Of a stretch of 64,000 nt of DNA, positions 23,516 through 34,199 are shown in pieces. The notes beneath the pieces were generated by a model. That model was given only the letters and a program-made list of their open reading frames with translations, searched no databases and was not told the origin of the DNA. Numbering within the stretch: the first letter of the stretch is position 1; each line of letters begins with the position of its first letter. A program made the translations under genes and the position numbers. The stretch comes from Dendrolimus kikuchii (taxonomy: Eukaryota; Arthropoda; Insecta; Lepidoptera; Lasiocampidae): NCBI GenBank assembly GCA_019925095.2, contig CM034401.1, positions 6,421,838 through 6,485,837 of the forward strand, written 5' to 3'.

Positions 23516-24104
23516 TCGATGGTAGAGTCGATAGGTTATCTATTCCCTTTTAAGTCTTTTATAGCTTACAATTAGTCCAATAAAATCCCCGTTTAGCGCT
23601 CAAGCCGTGGTCTATACCTATGTACCTATATTATATTGTAGTATTTAATTTTCATTTATCAAGTTGTTACTGTAAATTTACTTTTACTTTACTTGAAATT
23701 ATATTGATATGATTATTGTTTGCTTTTATAAGAAAAATCTTGTGTATTTTTGCTTTTGAGTGGATATTATGAGGTTTTAATTAATTTTAAATGGGCTTTT
23801 TTTCTTAGGCTATAATTGATTAAGTAGTCTTTTGGCTGCCATTTGCATGCCTGATGGGCAAAGACATGGAACACATAAATTAATATTATGTCACCTAATG
23901 TTTATATCTATTATGCTCTTGAGGAAATAAACGATTTGATTTGATCTAACCTTACAAAAGATGTCTGTTCGAGTACGCAGCCCTAGGGCTGAACGCTTCC
24001 GTTGCCGCGGAATCGGAATGCCCTCCAAGCCCGTTATCGATAGCTCAGCTATCTGCGGTTATACAGTAAAAAAAACACGTACTTCGTTAGATTAGATAAG
24101 AACA

Positions 24105-24165
24105 TCCTTTAAATTGGGTTACCTGGAAGAAATCGCTGGTAAGACCGTGTATGTTCCTTTATAGA
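24105..24165 (+). repeat. Possible decayed family D fragment
   Basis: GGGTTACCTGGAAGAAATCGCTGGTAAGACCG resembles the start of family D (GGGTTGTCTGGAA.AGATCGC...GATAAGACCGCC) at 33.76 kb. Confidence 0.35.
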
Positions 24166-24250
24166 GGTATTCATTTTGTAATTATTTATTTTAATAAGTA
24201 ATAAAGGAATTAATTACCTTTAAATTATATGATATTAACAATTAAATAAA

Positions 24251-24447
24251 AACTAAACTAAATTATAAGTAAGTATATATACAAATTAAAATTAAACTAT
24301 AAAATCTAGTCCCAGACCGCTGTCAGTTGGAAACGTGCCTAAAAGACTGGCTACATTATTTTGCTGTATCGCAACGCTAATGCGTTGTCCGAGGTACAGA
24401 CCAGTCTTTTGGTCACATGAAACGTTTACCAGGCGTTTCGCTATGTC
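24251..24447 (-). mobile_element. Family C retroelement 3' end
   Basis: Reverse-complement counterpart of 3245-3480, covering the C-terminal frame and the first part of an AT-rich 3' untranslated region. Confidence 0.6.
24292..24417 (-). pseudogene. Family C polyprotein C-terminus
   Basis: Forty-one codons plus TAA: CDQKTGLYLGQRISVAIQ, then NNVASLLGTF and ending GLDFIV. This is the best-preserved of the three family C tails, and its intact frame suggests it is younger than the 3.3-kb copy. No polymerase motif is included. Confidence 0.6.
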
Positions 24448-25045
24448 TCGATAGCAATAAAGTAAGTGTTCTACCTAATAACAATAGAGCTTTCCAAGAA
24501 GTTTTGAGATGTCCTCCCGAAAACATAAGTAACCGAATTGCGAAATTATGGACATCATATTTAAACCTGTATACACAAAATAAATTACTTTGACTTTGAC
24601 TTGACTATGCGTAACAGTGAAACCTACGTCACTAAATTGAGATTAGTCTTTGGCCAATAATTATTCACAATATTTTATTACGTAGATTTTATTATACATT
24701 AAAAAAAATATAAATCAGACTCTCCTTAAACAATATAAGCAATCTTTAATGAGTTAACACATTCAGTGTTTATATATTATACAATCTTTATGTTCATGCA
24801 AGTAGTTTGAAATTACCACTGTAATAGTGATCCATAGGAGTAATTGTGGAAACTAATTTCATTTTCAGAAGTCCATTAATTTCGATTCACGAGCGAGATT
24901 TAACAAAGCGCTTGTTCCACAAAGTGTTCTGTCATTATTACAAACAATGCTATAATGGTTTCGTACTAATTCTCTAATCCCTGGTGTCTATACTGATATA
25001 TAAATATATGTTTGTTTTTATAATCTTCCTAGCTTTAAGCATGAA

Positions 25046-25240
25046 CCAATTGGGTATTTGAATCTTCCTTTTTTTTCTAATACGTGGAATGATTATAATT
25101 ATTTTATAACTAACTATTTTTACTTTATTTTTTCGCTATAATTAATCGTATCAAATTAAAAATAATATTTGAAACCCGAACTACCCGAGTACCTACTGAA
25201 AATACGCCGAGCGCGTGCGTCACGTCACTGTGTGCTATGA
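25046..25240 (-). mobile_element. MITE family J, left inverted arm
   Basis: Starts CCAATTGGGTATTTGAATC and includes TTTTTTCGCTATAATTAA, CGAACTACCCGAGTACCTAC and GCGCGTGCGTCACGTCACTGTG. It is the reverse complement of the right part of the full copy at 60.13-60.43 kb and pairs with 26263-26438. Confidence 0.6.
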
Positions 25241-25257
25241 TCAGTTATTATGAGAAA

Positions 25258-26262
25258 CTAGAGTTTACCCCGCGGCTCCGCCGCGGGTCAAACTCTAGTA
25301 CGTACCTCTTGTTTTAGGAGCAGGCGTTAATATAGGATATATTATATTGTATTTTTATGTTGATGCTATTTGCCCTCGGAAGATATACTTCATTTTATAT
25401 CGCAAACTATCCCATCTACCGGGATGAATAGTATCTATGTCCATTTTCGGTATTCAGACCGACAGATCGAGTGAAAGTCGCATTTTTTAAAGATTATGAA
25501 TTTTTATATCTTTAAATTTGATAAATGATTGGTCCCCCATACAAACTTTAATTCCCTATTTCAACCCGTTCTAGTTTTATTTATATAACTAAATATTGTG
25601 TAAACTACATAAACGACCAAAACTACCAAACGTACTAAAACTGCTGAAACTACCAAATCTACCAACCAAAACTATCAAATCCACCAACCAAAACTACCAA
25701 ATCTACAAACCAAAACTACCAAAACTACCACAACTACCAATACTATCACTACTACCAAAACTACCGCAACTACCGAACCTACCACAACTACCACAACTAC
25801 CAAAACAACCGAAACTACTAAAACTACCACAACTACCAAAACTGCCAAACATAACTACCAAAACTACGTATACGACCAAATTGACCAAAATAAACAAAAT
25901 GACGAAAATGGCAAACCACAAATAAAAAACCTATTCTAGTTTCCGGGATAAACTTTACATAAATCTATCCCAGTATCCGGGATGAAAAGTATCCCTTGGT
26001 CACCCTCGATATTCAAATTACATATGTACCGAGTATCAGCCAAATCGGTCCAATAATCTTTCCATAAAAGGATAACAAACAGAGAGACAAATATACTTTT
26101 ATCCCGGAAACTATCCCATTTTCCGGGATAAAAAGTATCCTATGTTCATTCTCGGCATCGAAAATATATATATACTGAGTTTCAGCCAAATCGGTCCAGT
26201 AGTTTTTAGGTGAAAACGGAACAGACAGACAGACAGAGTTACTTTCACATTTATAATATTAA
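25258..26262 (-). mobile_element. Helitron-like element with strong terminal hairpin
   Basis: On the minus strand the unit ends CTCTAG before T, at plus-strand 25258. Just inside is a CCCGCGG/CCGCGGG stem (25269-25275 with 25281-25287, 5-nt loop) embedded in a 43-bp near-perfect palindrome (25257-25299). The far end carries the usual TATAAATGTGAAAGTAACTCTG sequence (26262 downwards). Three blocks of the type GGATACTTTT.ATCCCGG recur in the interior. It contains the 9-bp minisatellite described separately and has no coding capacity. Confidence 0.6.
25596..25925. repeat. 9-bp minisatellite (CTACCAAAA)n
   Basis: About 330 bp of imperfect CTACCAAAA / CTACCACAA units. The plus strand is almost free of G. 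The lysine-proline-leucine open frame across it is only the translation of the repeat and should not be taken as a gene. Confidence 0.8.
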
Positions 26263-26438
26263 TAGTGGTGTTACACATGCGCTCCGCGTGTTCTCGGTAT
26301 ACTGGTAGTCCAGGATCTAAAATTTATTTTTAAATTGATGTAACTTTTTAATTATAGACAAAGAAATAATAGTTTGTTATAAAATTTATATATGATTTTT
26401 CCATTTATCAGAGAAAAAAATGGTCAAATACCCAAATA
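26263..26438 (+). mobile_element. MITE family J, right inverted arm
   Basis: CGTGTTCTCGGTATACTGG, then AAAATTTATTTTTAAATTGATG, TTTTTAATTATAG and TCAAATACCCAAAT. It matches the right part of the 60.1-kb copy and, inverted, 25046-25240. Confidence 0.55.
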
Positions 26439-26789
26439 TCATGAAATTTAGAAACGTGATGTAATTAGTTAAGATAATGAAGTTGAACCTAGTACAACAG
26501 TTGATAGGTAAAATGAGATATTTCCAAATGATATACACATCTAAAAATAATGCGAACTAAGTTAAAGGAATCGGGTATTAGGAACATTTATCAATGTACG
26601 TATATTTCTAAAAATTATTGGCATCCTACTCTCAGGATCAGGACTTTGTGTAATGGACACAGGTTACCGGCTTAATGACTGTGGAACTACGCAAGCATTA
26701 GAATTGTTTATCTATTTAACTAACCTCAGTGTTTGCCAGTCCCCGGGGTGTGCGTTCGCTTACGCATTATTATTTTTTTAAAGAAGGTA

Positions 26790-27350
26790 AATCCGCTTGA
26801 GCACTATCCACCGCGGGGAAAACACGGTGGAGTGTATGGGATTCGTCTCGTCCGGGTGACACTAGCACCGCGAGCAAAGAGTACTATCTATACGACACGG
26901 TTGGATATACCCATGAAAACCAGCTCGGTGTTCCTTCACTCGCCTTGTGCCAGGGCTATGGGAAAGTGGGGCACGCTCTGGCAGACGGGGTCCTAATGGG
27001 AACATCCACTCACTCGCCACACACTAGCGTGGGGCGATTTGAGATTCGCCCCACCGGAGGAAAGATGAGTGCGCATGGCACACCCGCTCTCCTCTTGACG
27101 GCATTACAGGCGGGTGAAAAACCCTTCCCCAGGTGGGCTCACGGCGCCCGAAGATCGAAAACCGCCATCGGGCACAGACGCCCCATCCTTTAGGCGGAGC
27201 GGAGCAAAGACGTACGCTTACGTTCCCACTCCGCCTCCTCCTTCGCGAGTATTACGCGCTTGCAGAAGAAGAAGACGGCGCCGCATCCGGATCGCTTACG
27301 CGTTCTATAAGTCCGGGCATCCGATGGCCAACCACAGCCGGGCATTACCC
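26790..27350 (-). mobile_element. Family B (R1-like) 3' fragment
   Basis: The minus strand carries the family B frame end and the GC-rich 3' untranslated blocks (CCAGGGCTATGG, GGGGCGATTTGAGATTCGCCCC, TTCCTTCACTCGCC). It is more diverged than the 2.6- and 44.5-kb copies. Confidence 0.65.
27139..27350 (-). pseudogene. Decayed C-terminus of family B polymerase
   Basis: The minus strand reads FFCKRVILAKEEAEWERKRTS, then a premature stop from an indel in the Arg-rich tail, and reaches TGA at 27139 in the original phase. Upstream similarity continues to about 27350 with stops. Confidence 0.6.
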
Positions 27351-27795
27351 ATTACCGAGGAATTCAAGACTCCCCACTAATGTAAGTCTTATCTTGACGA
27401 GAGTTTTATTGCATATACCTAGGCTAGATCAATATATAGACAAGTGATATATGCCTAGACTACCATGTCGCCATGCATTGTTGGGGTATTTGTCATGGAA
27501 AGAATAAAACCGTGTTTATGCCATACCGGCTAGATTTATTGTATATAGTTAAATGGATACAATTTTTCTTATAAACTAAAGGTACTTACCTGCTAAGAAT
27601 TATTATATGCTTATCTACACGCTAAACTAGTAACTGCGGCCCGTACCCCATATAAGAATTGTCGTAAGTTATGGTCGCTTTCCCGCTCCTAGTGTATTCA
27701 CAATATTTTTCGTTCGTTTTTTCAATAAACAGAATCAACATACGGCAATCTTTATCCTATACCGTTTCTTTTCTATGATTAGTAATCAATAATAA

Positions 27796-28235
27796 TGTTA
27801 CGACCGACAAAAGTGGATCCACACCTACATACCATAAAAACACACTTTATTACCTTTCCGCATTTGGACTTCCTTTGTTTACTTTCTGTTTAAATTATTA
27901 GCTGTTTAACTATTTGTAATTAGAAAAACAGCCCATTGTGTATTGTAATCTTTTATGGCAGTCATTAGCCAGGTGTGTTGAACTGATTCTAAGAAATTCG
28001 GTCTATGCGGTCGGGCAGCCATATTGTATCGGTGCAGTATAAAGCAATGGCCCAATGGAAAGATCAGCAGTCAAGCGATAACCACTAGCGAAGCAAGACG
28101 TGTGTACTACATTCAGGAATCTATTTAGTGACGGACTTTGCGCCTGTTATTTTATTTGTACCTGTCTTATACGTGTTTGTATAGTTCTATAGTAATTCTA
28201 ACGGCATTTTAATTCGAGTCCTGCAACTCGTAACA
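27796..28235 (+). mobile_element. Solo LTR, copy 1
   Basis: Begins TGTTAC, ends ACTCGTAACA, and has a 4-bp flanking repeat ATAA (27792-27795 and 28236-28239). A TATAAA box (28038-28043) lies about 28 bp upstream of an ATCAGCAGTC initiator-like site, giving a plausible LTR promoter and fixing the orientation. It aligns over its length with the reverse complement of 36144-36625. The internal region is absent, as expected after LTR-LTR recombination. A Pao/BEL-type family is likely but unproven. Confidence 0.65.
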
Positions 28236-28239
28236 ATAA

Positions 28240-30356
28240 TATAATATTATTTATTTGTACCTAGGATTCATTAGTGTATGTATGTTGCTATTTCTTTAAA
28301 TAGTCTTTTCCGACTGCGATAAAATTAAAAATAAATTAAAGACATGAAATATACAAAACGAGTCCTTTCATCGCATACCCAAAATTAATGTTCATGTTTA
28401 ACTTTTGAATTTCAACTTTCCGTTTCGTATGCCGCTTTTATACAAAAAATATTTCCGTACATATAACATTGTAAATACACAAGCGGGAATTTCTGTATTT
28501 GTGACCTTCCATATTATTTTCTGATTAATTAGATACAACAAAAACAGACAGGCGCCAGACCAAAAAGGATTTTATCTACAATAGATATTAGAACTCTAAT
28601 TATCTAGTCAACGATGAAACGGAATGTGTTGTACGGTTTTAAGATACCGCCTTTTGCTTCACTGTTGACTAAAGCACAGTCGCTTATACGAGTCGATTCA
28701 AACGCACCACTCAAGGTGCGTGTATTTACACTCCTTTAGAAATAGGTGATGCACGTTTATAACCTGTCGGTTTGAAAGTGGCGTCGTTCACACTCCGTTT
28801 TCTTACTTTTTGCATGTCTGTATATCAAAGGGTAGTGGTACAAACATAGAGACAATTGTTAAATTTTATCGTATATCCATATTATTTACCCTAGTACTAT
28901 GTAGTACAATTTTTACTATTAATTAAATATTAAATAAAGGTAATACAAATAGTTTAATTTTCTCTCTATAAAGATTGTCAAGAATGTTCTCGATGAGCGG
29001 AGTGTTCGAGTAAGCAAAGATAATAAAATAAAATGATTAAAAATTCGATGGCTTCTTGAAACTGTAATTAAAAGATGGAACTAATTAAAAATAGAACCAA
29101 AAAGATACATTGAATTAAAATATTATGAATGAAGGCATTATTTTTATTGTTAGGATGGACAATGTACCTATTCGTACAATGCGGCATTAAGGACTACCGT
29201 TGTAGGCGTTATATATCTGCATAATTACGTATCCTTTGAGTGTTCACACCATGCCGTGTTTCGCTTCGATAAATTTATCTAATATTCATGACCGTTATCA
29301 AATTTACATAAACATACAAATTTTATGATAACCACAATAAGCAGTTAGTTCATTCATAAGTCCGTAAAGACAACAAATAAATAAACAAAATACCCAAAAA
29401 GCCATGTTCATATTAATTTACATAATAAGTAAGTAAATTGGTTTAATCCAATAACAATGATGTGTTTCTATTACAGAATTAAAGCTACGTGGTTGTTTAC
29501 AGTGTGATATGTGTTATAGTATTTTCCATTTACCGAGCTACAGACAACATGCACTTTGATGCAAGGAGGCAATTCATAAAGATTGCTTCGTTTGCCCCGA
29601 CTCTGAGCTCCTGTATCTCTATAGTTTAAGTGTTTGACCTGCCTTTACCCAAATGAAGCTCCCGAATATGTCTGCCAAATTAATTTCTCACTTACTATAA
29701 ACCTAATTGTTTATTTGATAGAGTTGAAAATCGTTTGTTTAAAATTTATTATATTTTTGTCGACTCGCGTCTCTTGTATTTCTTTTTACGTCTTTGCTCA
29801 TTCAATGGGAATGTTAACCTGGTCTTATTTTAGCAATGTAAAAGTGTATTTTGAGTTGTGATGTTTACAAAAAAAATATCATTTTATATTTTAGACTTAC
29901 ATATCAGAGGTTTAATTAACTACTTTAGGCTTTGCTTGCCGAAAACGACAACCTAGGTTTTTTAATTTTCTGTGAAAGAAAATTCAATTTTTCTCTTTGG
30001 ATTCAAAATAACGCGGAGCCATATTTAGATAGCTGAATACAATGTTATACAAACTTATATATAGATTAATTACATTGCGAATGAATCCTTAAAAACTGCC
30101 CGGAAAGTTTCAACTTCTCAATACATATATATTTGATCCCTCGTTGTATAACACTCATTAGCAGATTCCGGAATATTCTGTAATGGGTATTGTTGAAATT
30201 TTAGGTTAAATGGTGTTACGTTATGAAATAAAAGCATATCTTTAAAATATGTGTTAGGAAGAATAATCTTCTTCTTACAATTAACCTTTTAAATAAAGTA
30301 AAGTAATTAGTTATCTACGGAGATTCATATTGGCTGTAAAGGTAAAATTAAATACA
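28240..30356. other. AT-rich non-coding stretch
   Basis: No gene or in-window repeat was recognised. The open frame at 29634-29861 has no known motif. Confidence 0.4.
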
Positions 30357-32724
30357 AAAGCAGTTGGATTACATCTACTCCTTAAAGGTGGAAAATAGAG
30401 AGAAGAATGACTTTTATACAGAAGCAGTTGGCTTACATTTACTCCTTAAAGGTGGATAATAGAGAGAAGAATGACTTTTATACAGAAGCAGTTGGATTAC
30501 ATCTACTTCTTAAAGGTGGAAAATAGAGAGAATAATGACTTTTATACAGAAGCAGTTGGCTTACATTTACTCCTTAAAGGTGGATAATAGAGAGAAGAAT
30601 GACTTTTATACAGAAGCAGTTGGATTACATCTACTTCTTAAAGGTGGAAAATAGAGAGAATAATGACTTTTATACAGAAGCAGTTGGCTTACATTTACTC
30701 CTTAAAGGTGGATAATAGAGAGAAGAATGACTTTTATACAGAAGCAGTTGGATTACATCTACTTCTTAAAGGTGGAAAATAGAGAGAATAATGACTTTTA
30801 TACAGAAGCAGTTGGCTTACATTTACTCCTTAAAGGTGGATAATAGAGAGAAGAATGACTTTTATACAGAAGCAGTTGGATTACATCTACTTCTTAAAGG
30901 TGGAAAATAGAGAGAATAATGACTTTTATACAGAAGCAGTTGGCTTACATTTACTCCTTAAAGGTGGATAATAGAGAGAAGAATGACTTTTATACAGAAG
31001 CAGTTGGATTACATCTACTTCTTAAAGGTGGAAAATAGAGAGAATAATGACTTTTATACAGAAGCAGTTGGCTTACATTTACTCCTTAAAGGTGGATAAT
31101 AGAGAGAAGAATGACTTTTATACAGAAGCAGTTGGATTACATCTACTTCTTAAAGGTGGAAAATAGAGAGAATAATGACTTTTATACAGAAGCAGTTGGC
31201 TTACATTTACTCCTTAAAGGTGGATAATAGAGAGAAGAATGACTTTTATACAGAAGCAGTTGGATTACATCTACTTCTTAAAGGTGGAAAATAGAGAGAA
31301 TAATGACTTTTATACAGAAGCAGTTGGCTTACATTTACTCCTTAAAGGTGGATAATAGAGAGAAGAATGACTTTTATACAGAAGCAGTTGGATTACATCT
31401 ACTTCTTAAAGGTGGAAAATAGAGAGAATAATGACTTTTATACAGAAGCAGTTGGCTTACATTTACTCCTTAAAGGTGGATAATAGAGAGAAGAATGACT
31501 TTTATACAGAAGCAGTTGGATTACATCTACTTCTTAAAGGTGGAAAATAGAGAGAATAATGACTTTTATACAGAAGCAGTTGGCTTACATTTACTCCTTA
31601 AAGGTGGATAATAGAGAGAAGAATGACTTTTATACAGAAGCAGTTGGATTACATCTACTTCTTAAAGGTGGAAAATAGAGAGAATAATGACTTTTATACA
31701 GAAGCAGTTGGCTTACATTTACTCCTTAAAGGTGGATAATAGAGAGAAGAATGACTTTTATACAGAAGCAGTTGGATTACATCTACTTCTTAAAGGTGGA
31801 AAATAGAGAGAATAATGACTTTTATACAGAAGCAGTTGGCTTACATTTACTCCTTAAAGGTGGATAATAGAGAGAAGAATGACTTTTATACAGAAGCAGT
31901 TGGATTACATCTACTTCTTAAAGGTGGAAAATAGAGAGAATAATGACTTTTATACAGAAGCAGTTGGCTTACATTTACTCCTTAAAGGTGGATAATAGAG
32001 AGAAGAATGACTTTTATACAGAAGCAGTTGGATTACATCTACTTCTTAAAGGTGGAAAATAGAGAGAATAATGACTTTTATACAGAAGCAGTTGGCTTAC
32101 ATTTACTCCTTAAAGGTGAATAATAGAGAGAAGAATGACTTTTATACAGAAGCAGTTGGATTACATCTACTTCTTAAAGGTGGAAAATAGAGAGAATAAT
32201 GACTTTTATACAGAAGCAGTTGGCTTACATTTACTCCTTAAAGGTGGATAATAGAGAGAAGAATGACTTTTATACAGAAGCAGTTGGATTACATCTACTT
32301 CTTAAAGGTGGAAAATAGAGAGAATAATGACTTTTATACAGAAGCAGTTGGCTTACATTTACTCCTTAAAGGTGGATAATAGAGAGAAGAATGACTTTTA
32401 TACAGAAGCAGTTGGATTACATCTACTTCTTAAAGGTGGAAAATAGAGAGAATAATGACTTTTATACAGAAGCAGTTGGCTTACATTTACTCCTTAAAGG
32501 TGGATAATAGAGAGAAGAATGACTTTTATACAGAAGCAGTTGGCTTACATTTACTCCTTAAAGGTGGACAATAGAGAGAAGAATGACTTTTATACAAAAG
32601 CAGTTGGATTACATCTACTCCTTAAAGGTGGAAAATAGAGAGAAGAATGACTTTTATACAAAAGCAGTTGGATTACATCTACTCCTTAAAGGTGGAAAAT
32701 AGAGAGAAGAATGACTTTTTAAAA
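30357..32724. repeat. Tandem satellite array: 64-bp monomer, 128-bp dimer, 37 monomers
   Basis: The phase is kept perfectly at 64 bp from 30357 to 32724. Two monomer types alternate. Type a has GGCTTACATTTACTCC with GATAATAGAGAGAAG. Type b has GGATTACATCTACTTC with GAAAATAGAGAGAATA. Monomers 2-33 form 16 a-b dimers that are almost identical (one clear change near 32119). Monomers 34-35 are both a-like. Edge monomers 1, 36 and 37 are a third, mosaic type with AAAAGCAG. Frames are closed, so the array is not coding. Confidence 0.95.
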
Positions 32725-32779
32725 TAATAACAGCTCATACATGTCCCACTACGGGGCTCGAATAAATGAAGAATGACTT
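32706..32779 (-). mobile_element. 50-bp LINE-tail insertion at the array edge, 12-bp TSD
   Basis: 32718-32767 carries ACAGCTCATACATGTCCCACT, then ACGGGGCTCG, the same LINE end as at 20.94 kb. It is flanked by GAAGAATGACTT at 32706-32717 and 32768-32779, a sequence that belongs to the satellite monomer. It is an extreme 5'-truncated insertion into the end of the array. Confidence 0.7.
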
Positions 32780-32984
32780 ATTAACATCTAGTCATGTAAG
32801 AGTTAGGAGTTTTTAGATTACACTTTTTAATAGGAGATTGATTGTGTCATTCCTTTCAGTTCGTCTTTCTTGTCTTTTATTGTAATGTTTAATGATGGTG
32901 GTTATAACGTAGTTTAAGCTCGTTTCTTTCCAACTTTAATTCAGTTTTTTTATTTATTCAGTGTGATTTAGAAAATAAAAAATA

Positions 32985-33050
32985 TTCCATGATTCGAATC
33001 CGCTTGATTGGAATAAGAAGCTAGTATCTTGACTACAGAGCCATTATAAC
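32985..33050 (-). other. tRNA-like relic (possible SINE head)
   Basis: The minus strand reads TGGCTCTGTAGTCAAGA (A-box-like), then about 25 bp later GCGGATTCGAATCATGG (B-box-like). Spacing fits a tRNA-derived sequence, but I cannot close a cloverleaf, so I call it a relic. Confidence 0.35.
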
Positions 33051-33424
33051 TAACTATACGTATACTTTCTAGTTTAGTATAGTTATTAATTAAGTAAGTT
33101 GCTTAATAATATGAAATTTTCAGGACTCCATATTTTAACTTCTTACCAAGTTTCTAAAAAACGAGGGCTTTGTGAATTATAACTTGTTGAATATTCAAGG
33201 AATGAAGAATATTCATAGCCCGCTCGTTAGTGGCGCTGGTTAGGCGGTCGGCGTATTTTTGTGCACCATTCCCACAATTATATTGCTACCCCGTTTTGTT
33301 TAATTTAAATAACAACCTTGACGAACACGCTTTTGTTATCAAATCGGCGGATGCACATTGTACACTTGAATACAAAAATATGTATACACGTGAAAATTAT
33401 TATAAATAGACATTCTTTAATGTT

Positions 33425-33633
33425 GGGGCTTCACTGCGATAATGTTATAGTTAATTACTGTGACCAAATGCGTTTTATATATACGGTTAAAAATAACGCT
33501 GTAAACGAATAGCTACATTATTGTATATACATAACGTCATTAACAATATCACATCACAAATAACGCATTAAATCCATCGCTTGATCTACGTGAAATGGCA
33601 TATAACTATATCATTATCCCAGATGAAGGGGGT
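33425..33633 (+). mobile_element. MITE family F, most complete copy
   Basis: The left end GGGGCTTCACTGCGATAATGTTATAGTTA and right end TATAACTATATCATTATCCCAGATGAAG form terminal inverted repeats of about 30 bp with mismatches. The interior includes CACAAATAACGCATTAAATCC. No transposase is present. Confidence 0.6.
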
Positions 33634-33836
33634 ATTCTAATTTAGAAGCCCGAATTTTAAGGCGTTTTTGGTCGCGATAAAAAAAACAACAAATATTTCT
33701 ACCATCCATTTTTTTATAAGTTGTTTTATTGATATTTAAATAGTGCAAAACATTAATGGGTTGTCTGGAAAAGATCGCTTTTTAGCGATAAGACCGCCCT
33801 TTGTACATAACTAGATATAATTTTAGTCTTTAAGTT

Positions 33837-34158
33837 CATGTTTGTATTACATACATACATACATACATAACTTCACGCCAGTTCCCTTGCGGGGTAGGCA
33901 CGAACAACAGAGTGCCATTTAGGCTTATTCTTACACACCTCACTTGCCTCTTTGACATTCATAACTCTTGTCATGCAAGCTCGTCTGTTCTTAAGGCTCC
34001 TGACATCACCTTCTGCTAGTACACGATCAATTTGATCATGGAAGGTGAGTCGTGGCCTTCCACGACTTCTGCATCCATCCACTTTTGCATTGTATATCTG
34101 TTTAGTCATTCTTTCATCATGCATTCTTTCCACATGCCCGAACCACCATGTTTGTATT
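33837..34158 (-). mobile_element. Family A LINE 3' end inserted in repeat D, 12-bp TSD
   Basis: 33849-34146 is flanked by CATGTTTGTATT (33837-33848 and 34147-34158). The (ATGT)n tail is at the low-coordinate end. This is the longest family A copy in the window. Confidence 0.85.
33873..34145 (-). pseudogene. Family A polyprotein C-terminus, 90 codons
   Basis: Open from WFGHVERMHDERMTKQ to YPARELA and TGA. WFGHVERM is the conserved motif after the thumb of insect endonuclease/reverse-transcriptase proteins. Compared with the 1.4-kb copy it differs by only a few residues (for example RLTF against RHTF, KWHSV against KWRSV), so both are young. No catalytic region is present. Confidence 0.8.
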
Positions 34159-34199
34159 GGTGTACAATAAAGAGTTATCTATCTATCTATCTAACATTA

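Larger units (their letters stand above)
33756..34195 (+). mobile_element. Family D repeat interrupted by a LINE A insertion
   Basis: 33756-33848 begins GGGTTGTCTGGAAAAGATCGC, passes TTAGCGATAAGACCGCCC and stops at CATGTTTGTATT. 34147-34195 resumes at the duplicated CATGTTTGTATT, then GGTGTACAATAAAGAGTTA and a (TATC)n tail. Minus-strand copies at 47968-48095 and 51893-52008 are uninterrupted, which confirms the continuity. Confidence 0.8.

Noticed and set aside
25596..25925. Open frame of 109 codons rich in Lys, Leu and Pro
   Set aside because: It is the direct translation of a 9-bp tandem repeat.
30357..32724. CRISPR array
   Set aside because: The repeats are contiguous 64-bp tandem units with no unique spacers, in eukaryotic DNA.
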